From Muribaculaceae bacterium (GTDB lineage: Bacteria > Bacteroidota > Bacteroidia > Bacteroidales > Muribaculaceae), in NCBI GenBank assembly GCA_022511505.1, contig JAFLTK010000077.1:1-5371 (forward strand): a stretch of 5,371 bases of DNA. Reading direction: 5' to 3'. Made by a program: the position numbers and the translations under genes. A model generated the notes under the pieces. The model was given only the letters and a program-made list of their open reading frames with translations. It had not been told where the DNA came from and searched no databases. The first letter of the stretch is position 1, and each line of letters opens with the position of its first letter. Below, piece by piece: positions 1-5,371 of the stretch.

Positions 1-948
1 ATGGGTACCGAGATGATTGTGGTCAACGAGAACTGGAGCATGCCCGAGTGTATCAAGCAGATGCGTCTTCAAGCCGAGGATATGGACGAGATTTATTATG
101 TCTATGTCGTTGATAATGAGTACCGTCTGCGAGGCGTTCTACCCCTCAAGGAACTCATCACCCACCCCTCGGTGTCCAAAATCAAGCGCGTTATGGAGAT
201 TGACCCGGTCTCGGTTAAAACCGACACTCCTATCGACGAGGTTGCCCTCGACTTTGAGAAATATGACCTCGTGGCAATGCCGGTTGTCGACACTATCGGG
301 CGCCTCGTCGGCCGCATCACGGTCGACGACGTCATGGACGCCGTCCGCGAATCGAGCGAACGCGACTACCAACTTGCATCCGGTCTCTCGAGCGACGTCG
401 AGACCGACGACAAGCTGTTCACCCAGACCAAGGCGCGCCTGCCGTGGTTGCTCATCGGCATGCTCGGCGGTATCGGTAACTCGCTGATTCTCGGGCAATT
501 TGAAGCCGGCTTTGAAGCCGACCCGACCCTGGCTCTGTTCATCCCGCTGATTGGTGGAACGGGCGGTAACGTCGGCACCCAGTCGTCGGCTATCGTCGTG
601 CAAGGCCTCGCCAACGGTTCGCTCGACATCAAGAACTCGGGTCGACAGTTGCTCAAGGAACTCGGCGTGGGTCTCATCAACGGCGTCATCATCTCGCTCG
701 TCGTGTTCATCTACAACTTTTTGCGACTCGGCTCGGCCGGGTCGGTCACCACGTTCTCGGTGTCGCTTTCGCTGTTTATGGTCATCATGTTTGCCTCGGT
801 TTTCGGCACATTTGTCCCGCTTATGCTCGAGAAACTCAAGATTGACCCCGCGCTTGCAACCGGGCCCTTCATTACCATCACCAACGACATTATAGGCATG
901 GTTATCTACATGACCGTCAGCACATTACTCATGATAACCCTGGCCTAA
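1..948 (+). CDS. mgtE: Magnesium transporter MgtE, C-terminal part (5' end outside window)
   Basis: This is the C-terminal 315 residues of an MgtE-family Mg2+ channel/transporter of the inner membrane. Two CBS domains (about residues 4-60 and 68-120 of the visible part) sense cytosolic Mg2+. They are followed by a plug-helix-like segment (about 110-128) and a five-helix membrane domain (about 147-315). The family signature GGTGGNVGTQSS is at 185-196. The final helix carries the TND motif, whose Asp296 corresponds to the Mg2+-binding Asp432 of the Thermus protein. Family members are about 450 residues, so roughly 130-140 N-terminal residues (the acidic N domain) lie to the left. The ATG at base 1 matches an internal Met just before CBS1, not a true start. 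The gene ends with TAA 15 bp before the next gene on the same strand, so it is probably the first visible gene of an operon. The identification is secure from motifs; magnesium specificity is taken from the family. Confidence 0.95.
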   Translation: MGTEMIVVNENWSMPECIKQMRLQAEDMDEIYYVYVVDNEYRLRGVLPLKELITHPSVSKIKRVMEIDPVSVKTDTPIDEVALDFEKYDLVAMPVVDTIGRLVGRITVDDVMDAVRESSERDYQLASGLSSDVETDDKLFTQTKARLPWLLIGMLGGIGNSLILGQFEAGFEADPTLALFIPLIGGTGGNVGTQSSAIVVQGLANGSLDIKNSGRQLLKELGVGLINGVIISLVVFIYNFLRLGSAGSVTTFSVSLSLFMVIMFASVFGTFVPLMLEKLKIDPALATGPFITITNDIIGMVIYMTVSTLLMITLA

Positions 949-963
949 CCAAATATATTGCTC

Positions 964-1956
964 ATGAAAGAGAAACGCCAGCCAAAGGTCTCGATACTCG
1001 TCCCGATGTATAACGTCGAGAAGTTGTTGCCGCGCTGTCTCGACTCTATCGTCGGTCAGACGATGAAAGAGATTGAGATTGTCGTTGTCAACGACGCGTC
1101 GCCCGACGGCAGCCTCGCCATCGCTCGCCGATATGCCGAGCGCGACGACCGCTTTGTCATCATCGACAAGCCTGTAAACGAGGGACTTATGATGGCACGC
1201 CGCACCGCCATCGAGGCGGCCTCGGCTCCGCGCGTTTTCTTTCTCGACAGCGACGACTACATCCCGGCCGATGCCATCGAGCGCCTCTACCGCGAGGCGT
1301 GGCGCTCAGAGGCCGATATCGTCGTTGGCAACATGTATCTTGAAAATCTCAAAGGCCGACACGTCCTGCGTCCCCGCGCCCACGTTGCCGGCAAGGACGG
1401 CGACGCCTACATGCGTGCAATCCTTTCATGGACAACCTGCTCGCTGTGTGGCTCGCTGTTCAACCGCAAAATCTTGCTACACCCGGGATTACCGGCAATG
1501 AAAGGCCGCGTCCACAGCGAAGACCGCATCCTGCTGACGGCACTGTTGCTACAAACCAAACCCAAGGTTGCCACCGCCGACGTCGACGCCTACTACTACT
1601 GCCTGAACACCGAGTCGGCCACACGACGTCGCCTGACCGACGACAATCTGCGCTCCCAACTCGAGGCGCTGACCTATTGCTATGACTACGTCGAGAAAAA
1701 CTCCGGGAACTATACCGCGCTCAACGACAACTACCTGCTGCGCTACCTGAGCCTCTACCTCGAGAAAGGCTACCCGCGCGAGATTGTCGGCGACTACAAC
1801 GACACGACACGCCGACTGCTCGAGTTTGACACCATGGTCAAGACCACCTCGCTACGCTTTGCCATCCACACCCGCCTTTCGCTCGTCTCGCCGCTCTACC
1901 GCCGCCTCGCCACCGCCGGACGCTCAACCATCCGCAAAATCCAAGGAAAGGACTGA
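964..1956 (+). CDS. Family 2 glycosyltransferase (GT-A fold)
   Basis: A 330-residue cytoplasmic or membrane-peripheral glycosyltransferase that probably transfers a sugar from a nucleotide donor to a surface-glycan acceptor. The GT2 layout is clear. The N-terminal strand is KVSILVPMYN (residues 8-17), the nucleotide-binding region is VVVNDASPDG (40-49), the metal-binding DxD-type motif is LDSDDY (94-99), and HSEDR (184-188) supplies the likely catalytic base (ED at 186-187). The C-terminal third is less conserved and ends in a basic stretch that could contact the membrane. No transmembrane helix is visible. I chose ATG 964; an in-frame TTG two codons upstream (958) is possible but less likely. 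No good Shine-Dalgarno precedes it, which is normal in Bacteroidota. It starts 15 bp after mgtE and ends with two consecutive in-frame stops, TGA then TAA (1954-1959), just before the next gene. Donor and acceptor cannot be deduced. Confidence 0.9.
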   Translation: MKEKRQPKVSILVPMYNVEKLLPRCLDSIVGQTMKEIEIVVVNDASPDGSLAIARRYAERDDRFVIIDKPVNEGLMMARRTAIEAASAPRVFFLDSDDYIPADAIERLYREAWRSEADIVVGNMYLENLKGRHVLRPRAHVAGKDGDAYMRAILSWTTCSLCGSLFNRKILLHPGLPAMKGRVHSEDRILLTALLLQTKPKVATADVDAYYYCLNTESATRRRLTDDNLRSQLEALTYCYDYVEKNSGNYTALNDNYLLRYLSLYLEKGYPREIVGDYNDTTRRLLEFDTMVKTTSLRFAIHTRLSLVSPLYRRLATAGRSTIRKIQGKD

Positions 1957-1961
1957 TAACC

Positions 1962-3050
1962 ATGAAGATACTCGTTGTCTCCAATATGTATCCCTCGGCC
2001 AAGGACCCCGTCTATGGCACCTTCGTTCGCAACTTTGTCGAGCAAACGAGGGCGCTCAACCCCGAGGCTACGGTCGACGTCGTCACCATCTGCGGCCGTC
2101 GCAAAGGCTACGCCGCCAAGGCTGTCGCCTACGCCCGTTTTTACTGCCGGCTGACAGCCACTCTATTATTCAGAGACTACGACCTGATATATGTCCACAC
2201 CATCACCTTCCCGATAATTCCAATCCGCGTCGCCAAGCTTTTCCGCCGCGACCTGCCGCTTGTGTTCAACGTCCACGGCGACGACGTTCTCCCCTCCAAC
2301 AGTCTGAAACGCGCCCTCAAGGCCATCGCCCGTCCTGTCGTGCGCAAGGCCCGCATGATAGTTTGTCCGTCAAGTTATTTTGCCAAGGTCGTGCGCCGCG
2401 AGATAGGGCGCGTTGACCCCGACCGACTGTTTGTCTCTCCCTCGGGCGGCGTCGACACGCGCTTTTTTGTCGACCGAGCCCGGCCGGTCAAGAGCGAGCA
2501 ACTCATTCTCGGTTTCGTCTCGCGCATCGAGTCGCAAAAAGGGTGGGAAACATTCATCGAAGCCCTATCGGCCGTCCGCGCCCGCGGCATCGACTGCCGC
2601 GCCATCATCGCCGGCGGCGGCAAGCAAGTCGAGCAGATGAAGCAATTGATTGCTACAAAGCATCTTGAGGAATATATCGATTACCGCGGGCCCGTTGCCC
2701 AAAGCGACCTCCCGTTGCTCTACAGTTCCGTCGACCTTTTTGTGTTTCCCACTCGAGCGCGTGAAAGCCTCGGCCTCGTAGGCCTCGAAGCTATGGCCGC
2801 CGGCACGCCCGTTGCCGCCAGTGACATGGCCGGACCAAAGACCTACGTTGTCGACGGTGTCAACGGTTACCTCTTCGAGCCCGGCAACGTCGACGCCCTC
2901 GTTGACAAAATCCTTATCTTCAACCGCCGCTCGCCCGACACCCGCGCCCGCCTCTCGGCCGAGGCCCGCGCCACCGCCGCCCAATACGAGTCTTCCCTCG
3001 TCGCCTCCCGCCTCAACGCCGCCCTCCTCCCCCTCCTCTCCCAATCCTAA
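1962..3050 (+). CDS. Family 4 glycosyltransferase (GT-B fold)
   Basis: A 362-residue retaining glycosyltransferase with two Rossmann-like domains. The N-terminal acceptor domain opens with MKILVVSNMYP and includes the NVHGDD segment (103-108). The C-terminal donor domain begins near GFVSRIESQKG (184-194), where Arg188 and Lys193 are the usual nucleotide-sugar phosphate contacts. It has the IIAGGG turn (215-220) and the family EX7E motif, Glu268 and Glu276, in ESLGLVGLEAMAAG. The length is typical, no signal peptide or membrane helix is seen, and the protein should act at the cytoplasmic face of the inner membrane. The start ATG lies 5 bp after the preceding stop. A purine-rich AAGGAAAGGA at 1943-1952, inside the upstream gene, could act as a ribosome-binding site. 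The overall pattern is similar to exopolysaccharide or teichuronic-acid type GT4 enzymes, but the sugar is unknown. The final codons use an unusually pyrimidine-rich stretch (see 3022-3042). Confidence 0.92.
   Translation: MKILVVSNMYPSAKDPVYGTFVRNFVEQTRALNPEATVDVVTICGRRKGYAAKAVAYARFYCRLTATLLFRDYDLIYVHTITFPIIPIRVAKLFRRDLPLVFNVHGDDVLPSNSLKRALKAIARPVVRKARMIVCPSSYFAKVVRREIGRVDPDRLFVSPSGGVDTRFFVDRARPVKSEQLILGFVSRIESQKGWETFIEALSAVRARGIDCRAIIAGGGKQVEQMKQLIATKHLEEYIDYRGPVAQSDLPLLYSSVDLFVFPTRARESLGLVGLEAMAAGTPVAASDMAGPKTYVVDGVNGYLFEPGNVDALVDKILIFNRRSPDTRARLSAEARATAAQYESSLVASRLNAALLPLLSQS
3022..3042 (+). repeat. Homopyrimidine tract with mirror symmetry at the 3' end of the GT4 gene
   Basis: All 21 bases from 3022 to 3042 are C or T. 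Bases 3024-3038 read the same forwards and backwards on one strand (mirror repeat centred on C3031). The complementary strand is G-rich with several GG/GGG runs. Such tracts can in principle form triplex DNA or G-rich structures. It encodes the last residues of the glycosyltransferase (around LLPLLSQ), so it may be only a codon-use effect. Confidence 0.5.
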
Positions 3051-3074
3051 CCACCATACTCTCAAATCATTGAC

Positions 3075-3143
3075 ATGAACTATAAACGGAAGATTAAAAT
3101 TGCTCCCGGGACCTACGCAAATATCAGCAACCGGATAAAATAA
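3075..3143 (+). CDS. Possible 22-residue small ORF resembling the start of DUF4236 proteins
   Basis: An ATG at 3075 opens a 22-codon frame ending in TAA at 3141-3143, 24 bp after the glycosyltransferase stop. Its core KRKIKIAPGTYANIS resembles, from memory, the N-terminal consensus of DUF4236 proteins (FRK-x-IKIAPGVRLN-x-SKSG). The frame stops before the expected SKSG-like continuation. It could be a degenerate N-terminal remnant of such a gene, a real small protein, or chance. There is no clear ribosome-binding site. Its base composition is more AT-rich than the flanking genes. Its stop codon sits in the A-run that forms the T-tract of the opposing terminator. Function is unknown, and expression is not supported by anything beyond the sequence pattern. 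Confidence 0.25.
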   Translation: MNYKRKIKIAPGTYANISNRIK

Positions 3144-3168
3144 AAAAACCGCATTTACGGTAATGCGG
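3142..3168 (-). terminator. Rho-independent terminator of the acyl-CoA ligase gene
   Basis: Bases 3149-3155 (CCGCATT) and 3162-3168 (AATGCGG) form a 7-bp stem with a 6-base loop. Read on the minus strand, the stem is followed directly by seven T residues (A-run 3142-3148 on the plus strand). This is the classic layout of an intrinsic terminator for minus-strand transcription. It lies about 108 bases beyond the stop codon of the minus-strand gene. On the plus strand no T-run follows the stem, so it should not terminate the glycosyltransferase operon efficiently. Confidence 0.8.
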
Positions 3169-3275
3169 CCAACCAGGTCTTTCGTTCTTCGTTCGATGAC
3201 GATGCAGAGTTAGCAATTATTCTGCGCTTTGCAAAATAATAACGACTGAAATCTCTAAAAAGTTTTTTTGCATTG
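3169..3275 (-). other. 3' untranslated region of the acyl-CoA ligase transcript
   Basis: This stretch lies between the ligase stop codon and its terminator. It is more AT-rich than the flanking genes. It contains a long-range inverted repeat, TGCAAAA (3230-3236) against TTTTGCA (3266-3272), next to the stop codon. I see no convincing gene in it: the open frames crossing it are short and resemble nothing known to me. Confidence 0.5.
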
Positions 3276-4940
3276 TTAGTAGTAGAGGAATCGCTTGATG
3301 GATTTTTTGGGAGTCTTTTCAAACTCGTTGGGGACCAATTGTATGCGGTCAACACGCTCGTAGGCAGCCACCTGCTTGTTCAGTTCGGCAAGGTTCTTGT
3401 CCATGATGGCGTCCATGTCGACCGACGTCAACCCGGCGCGGTCCATCGCTTCATAGTCGGGGTAGACGAGCGCCGTCAGCCCTCGGCCGCGTTCAACGAC
3501 GAGACTCTCGTTGACGTATGGGAGGTTGTTGAGTTTGGCCTCAATCTCCTCGGGGTAGATGTTTTGGCCGGTGGCGGTCAATATCATCGTCTTGCAACGG
3601 CCTTTGATGAAGATGGTGCCGTCGGGCGTGCGAGTTCCCATATCGCCGGTGTGCAACCATCCGTCGGCGTCGAGCACCGCCGCAGTCGCGTCGGGATTCT
3701 TATAGTAACCTTTCATGACGTTCTCGCCGCGCACGCAGATTTCGCCGGGTATATGCTCGCCGTCGGGGCTATCGATTTTCGACTCCATGAAACCGGGAAG
3801 GGTACGTCCGGCCGAGCCGACGATAAACTCTCGCCAGGGGGTGTAACTGATGAGGGGGCCACACTCGGTCATGCCGAAACCTACGGTGAACGGGAAGCCT
3901 ATTTTCTTCAAGAACGCCTCGACCTCGGGGTTGAGCGGAGCGCCTCCGGCGATGACCTGCTCAAACTCGCCGCCGAACGCTTCAATCAATTTCTCACGTA
4001 TCTTCTTGAATACCACATTCTTGAGCACGGGCGTTCTCATCATCACTTTCATCGAGTCTTTGTTGATGATGGGCTGGAGTTGCTTTTTGTAGATTTTCTC
4101 GAGGATGAGCGGCACGCAGAGCACGAGGTTTGGCTTGACCTCACCGAGCGCTTTGAGCAGCAATTTGGGTGTCGGCAGTTTGCCAAGGAGCGTAATATGC
4201 GAGCCGGCGGCGAGGGGGGTCAGCATGTCGAAGGCACACCCGTAGGCGTGGGCCAGCGGCAAGAACGACAGTGCCCGCGACCCGCGAAAGTGCAACTTCT
4301 GGCCGAGGCCGAACACGACGTTGCCACAGAGGTTGTTAAGCGTCAGCATCACGCCTTTTGAGAAGCCCGTGGTGCCCGACGTGTAGTTGATTTCGGCGAG
4401 CGAGTCGGGGGGCAGGATGGTGTAGTTGATGTCGGCGCGATGGAACCCTTTTTCATATTTCTTGCGGAACAGGCGCGGCAACGACTCGAGCGTCTTCTCG
4501 ACAGCACGATTGTTGGCCGGATGCTCGCCGAGCAGTTTGCGCGAGTCCAGCGAGATTGCAGCCACGAGCGCCGGCATCTTGTCAAACTCCAGATGCTCCC
4601 AGATTGAGTCGCTGACAAAGAGCATCCGTGAGTCTGAATGGTTGATGATATGAATAGCATCAAGATAGTTAAACTCCTGAAGCACAGGCACAATAACAGC
4701 GCCGTAGGTGATGGTGGCCATGTAGACCGTCACCCATTGTATCGTGTTTTTGCCCAACAAGGCAATCTTGTCGCCCTTTTTGATGCCCGCGCCCTTGAAA
4801 AGAAGGTGCGTCATGGCAATATGTCGCGCCAAGTCGCCGTAGGTCATCGTGTTACGGCCCACATAGTCGGTCAATGCCGGGCGCTCCCAATTGTCGGCAA
4901 AACTGGTGGCATAGATTTGAATTAGGTTCTCTTTAAGCAT
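3276..4940 (-). CDS. AMP-forming long-chain acyl-CoA synthetase-like enzyme
   Basis: A 554-residue member of the ANL (adenylate-forming) superfamily. It would activate a carboxylic acid, probably a fatty acid, to acyl-AMP and then acyl-CoA, in the cytoplasm or at the inner membrane. Numbered from ATG 4940, the motifs are: P-loop YTSGTTGFSKG (186-196), FLPLAHAYG (226-234), IAGGAPLNP (330-338), the adenine/Mg motif GFGMTECGP (354-362), ribose-binding WLHTGD (428-433), hinge region IKGRCKTMI (445-453), and GQNIYPEEIEAKL (458-470). The C-terminus is EKTPKKSIKRFLYY, where the catalytic-lysine region is slightly unusual (see findings). The frame is open to an ATG at 5018, but that extra segment spans a -7 promoter box and looks unlike protein. 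The start at 4940 (MLKENLIQIY) matches the family's usual N-terminus. It is monocistronic within the window, convergent to the glycosyltransferase operon, and has its own promoter and terminator. Chain-length specificity, or use of ACP instead of CoA, cannot be told. Confidence 0.93.
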   Translation of the reverse strand: MLKENLIQIYATSFADNWERPALTDYVGRNTMTYGDLARHIAMTHLLFKGAGIKKGDKIALLGKNTIQWVTVYMATITYGAVIVPVLQEFNYLDAIHIINHSDSRMLFVSDSIWEHLEFDKMPALVAAISLDSRKLLGEHPANNRAVEKTLESLPRLFRKKYEKGFHRADINYTILPPDSLAEINYTSGTTGFSKGVMLTLNNLCGNVVFGLGQKLHFRGSRALSFLPLAHAYGCAFDMLTPLAAGSHITLLGKLPTPKLLLKALGEVKPNLVLCVPLILEKIYKKQLQPIINKDSMKVMMRTPVLKNVVFKKIREKLIEAFGGEFEQVIAGGAPLNPEVEAFLKKIGFPFTVGFGMTECGPLISYTPWREFIVGSAGRTLPGFMESKIDSPDGEHIPGEICVRGENVMKGYYKNPDATAAVLDADGWLHTGDMGTRTPDGTIFIKGRCKTMILTATGQNIYPEEIEAKLNNLPYVNESLVVERGRGLTALVYPDYEAMDRAGLTSVDMDAIMDKNLAELNKQVAAYERVDRIQLVPNEFEKTPKKSIKRFLYY

Positions 4941-4964
4941 AGAAACAGTTGTTCTTAGCGGTGG

Positions 4965-4978
4965 CGCGCAATCGCGCG
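4965..4978 (-). other. GC-only hairpin in the acyl-CoA ligase leader
   Basis: CGCGC (4965-4969) and GCGCG (4974-4978) can pair as a 5-bp all-GC stem with a 4-base loop. It lies in the predicted 5' untranslated leader, 24 bases upstream of the ATG. It could slow ribosome loading or stabilise the message, but a stem this short in GC-rich DNA may be chance. Confidence 0.35.
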
Positions 4979-4995
4979 TGACATTGTTGATTGTA

Positions 4996-5003
4996 CAAAG
5001 ATA
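4996..5003 (-). promoter_or_regulatory. Bacteroidota-type -7 promoter box of the acyl-CoA ligase gene
   Basis: The minus strand reads TATCTTTG here, an exact match to the Bacteroidota primary sigma factor -7 consensus TAnnTTTG. Transcription would start about 7 bases downstream, giving a leader of roughly 45-50 bases before ATG 4940. No TTG is found at the ideal -33 spacing; the nearest is only 12 bases upstream of the box. The promoter may therefore be weak or depend on an activator. Confidence 0.6.
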
Positions 5004-5040
5004 ACGCATAAACTCCAAGCGAGTTCATAAACAACCGGTT

Positions 5041-5057
5041 TTAACACTTCTTAACAC
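5041..5057 (-). repeat. Short direct repeat upstream of the promoter
   Basis: TTAACAC occurs at 5041-5047 and again at 5051-5057, a 10-bp period that places both copies on the same face of the helix. Read on the minus strand this is GTGTTAA twice, about 40-60 bp upstream of the -7 box, with an AACCGGTT palindrome at 5033-5040 between it and the promoter. This is a plausible position for an activator, but no regulator can be named. Confidence 0.35.
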
Positions 5058-5066
5058 CATTTTGCC

Positions 5067-5079
5067 GTCGCGTCCCTAC
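5067..5079 (-). repeat. Inverted half-copy of the array palindrome
   Basis: GTCGCGTCCCTAC here is the exact reverse complement of GTAGGGACGCGAC at 5132-5144, which is the left half of the palindromic module in the array. The two are separated by 52 bp. The arrangement, a solitary element facing an inverted partner, resembles REP doublets. Confidence 0.7.
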
Positions 5080-5135
5080 AGGCTGGCGTTAAAACAATCG
5101 TTCTACAAATTAAAAGGAGGCAAACGGTCCGGTAG

Positions 5136-5155
5136 GGACGCGACATGTCGCGTCC
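5136..5155. repeat. Perfect 20-bp palindrome, copy 1
   Basis: GGACGCGACA is followed immediately by its exact reverse complement TGTCGCGTCC. It lies within the first 34-bp module and is preceded by GTAG. It is followed by ACGTG, which creates an overlapping CACGTG at 5155-5160. It resembles intergenic REP-type palindromes. Confidence 0.9.
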
Positions 5156-5201
5156 ACGTGAACGGGTGTTGCGCGATGCAAACGGCATTGTCGTCCGGTA
5201 G

Positions 5202-5221
5202 GGACGCGACATGTCGCGTCC
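5202..5221. repeat. Perfect 20-bp palindrome, copy 2
   Basis: This is identical to the copy at 5136-5155, including the GGTAG before it and the ACGTGAACGGG after it. It starts exactly 66 bp after copy 1. Confidence 0.9.
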
Positions 5222-5331
5222 ACGTGAACGGGTGGTGCGCGATGCAAACGGCGGTGTCGTCTGGTGTTGCGCGATGCAAACGGCAGTGTCGTCCGGTGGT
5301 GTGTGATGCAAACGGCGGTGTCGTCCGGTAG

Positions 5332-5351
5332 GGACGCGACATGTCGCGTCC
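5332..5351. repeat. Perfect 20-bp palindrome, copy 3 (right end of array)
   Basis: This is identical to copies 1 and 2 through 5353, 130 bp after copy 2. After CCAC the sequence changes to AGAGCCTGATG instead of GTGAACGGG. The copy therefore marks the right boundary of the array, with an incomplete module. Confidence 0.9.
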
Positions 5352-5371
5352 ACAGAGCCTGATGATATTCA

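Larger units (their letters stand above)
5121..5353 (+). repeat. Nested tandem array: 32-bp unit with or without a 34-bp palindromic module
   Basis: The basic unit starts GATGCAAACGGC, continues to TGTCGTCCGG, and ends in TG-T/G-TGCGC (32 bp). Successive units begin at 5175, 5241, 5273 and 5305. The spacings are 66, 32 and 32 bp. The 66-bp unit is a 32-bp unit with 34 bp (5199-5232) inserted after base 24. The same 34-bp module sits at 5133-5166, after a shortened leading unit (5121-5132). A partial module (5329-5353) follows the last unit before the sequence diverges. Copies differ at only a few positions. No conserved protein is encoded: several frames stay open on both strands only because the repeat lacks stop codons. 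The 5019-5371 stretch contains no gene that I can support. Confidence 0.9.

Noticed and set aside
1..3. ATG at base 1 as the true start of mgtE
   Set aside because: The visible protein begins at the first CBS domain and lacks the N-terminal domain always found in MgtE. The ATG matches an internal Met and the gene is cut by the window edge.
1784..2416. 210-codon plus-strand frame spanning the junction of the two glycosyltransferases
   Set aside because: It is a shadow frame overlapping both real genes, rich in Arg, Pro and Ser as expected from out-of-frame reading of GC-rich DNA.
3155..3355. 66-codon minus-strand frame across the ligase 3' end and its 3' UTR
   Set aside because: It overlaps the ligase coding region out of frame, shows no domain features, and runs into the terminator stem.
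3273..4361. 362-codon open frame on the plus strand
   Set aside because: It lies entirely antisense to the well-supported acyl-CoA ligase, has no recognisable motif, and is explained by the GC-rich codon bias of the opposite strand.
5112..5120. AAAAGGAGG as a Shine-Dalgarno site
   Set aside because: No plausible start codon follows at the right distance and no real gene lies downstream within the window.
5051..5353. Open frames of 79-100 codons on both strands with repeated GRD-x-SRPYR or GRDATCRVHVNG peptides
   Set aside because: They are direct translations of the DNA repeat, exist on both strands and in several frames, and have no independent coding signal.
5121..5353. CRISPR array
   Set aside because: The units are contiguous tandem repeats. 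There are no unique spacers of regular length between them and no cas genes.

Overview
The window looks like chromosomal DNA from a GC-rich member of the Bacteroidota, most likely order Bacteroidales. Three things suggest this. The one clear promoter has the Bacteroidota -7 box (TAnnTTTG). Most gene starts lack an obvious Shine-Dalgarno sequence. The protein types, especially the MgtE and the acyl-CoA ligase ending in KR-FLYY, fit that group. The family-level origin (for example Muribaculaceae or Barnesiellaceae) is only a guess.

Layout: (1) Positions 1-3050 carry a tightly packed plus-strand operon. It holds the C-terminal two thirds of an MgtE magnesium transporter cut by the left edge, a family 2 glycosyltransferase starting 15 bp later, and a family 4 glycosyltransferase starting 5 bp after that. 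The two transferases probably add successive sugars to a cell-surface glycan. The Mg2+ transporter may simply be the first gene of the transcription unit. (2) Positions 3051-3275 are a convergent intergenic region. It holds a possible 22-codon small ORF resembling the start of DUF4236 proteins, and a rho-independent terminator for the minus-strand gene. (3) Positions 3276-4940 encode, on the minus strand, an AMP-forming long-chain acyl-CoA synthetase-like enzyme, with a short leader and a TAnnTTTG promoter at 4996-5003. (4) Positions 5019-5371 contain no gene. They hold a nested repeat array: a 32-bp tandem unit, some copies of which carry, always at the same internal position, a 34-bp module built around a perfect 20-bp palindrome. 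An inverted 13-bp half-copy of the palindrome lies just outside the array.

The protein-coding part is ordinary housekeeping and cell-envelope biology. The most unusual item is the repeat array at the right end, which resembles REP/REPIN-type palindromic elements superimposed on a minisatellite. No defence system, CRISPR array, RNA gene or intact mobile element was found.
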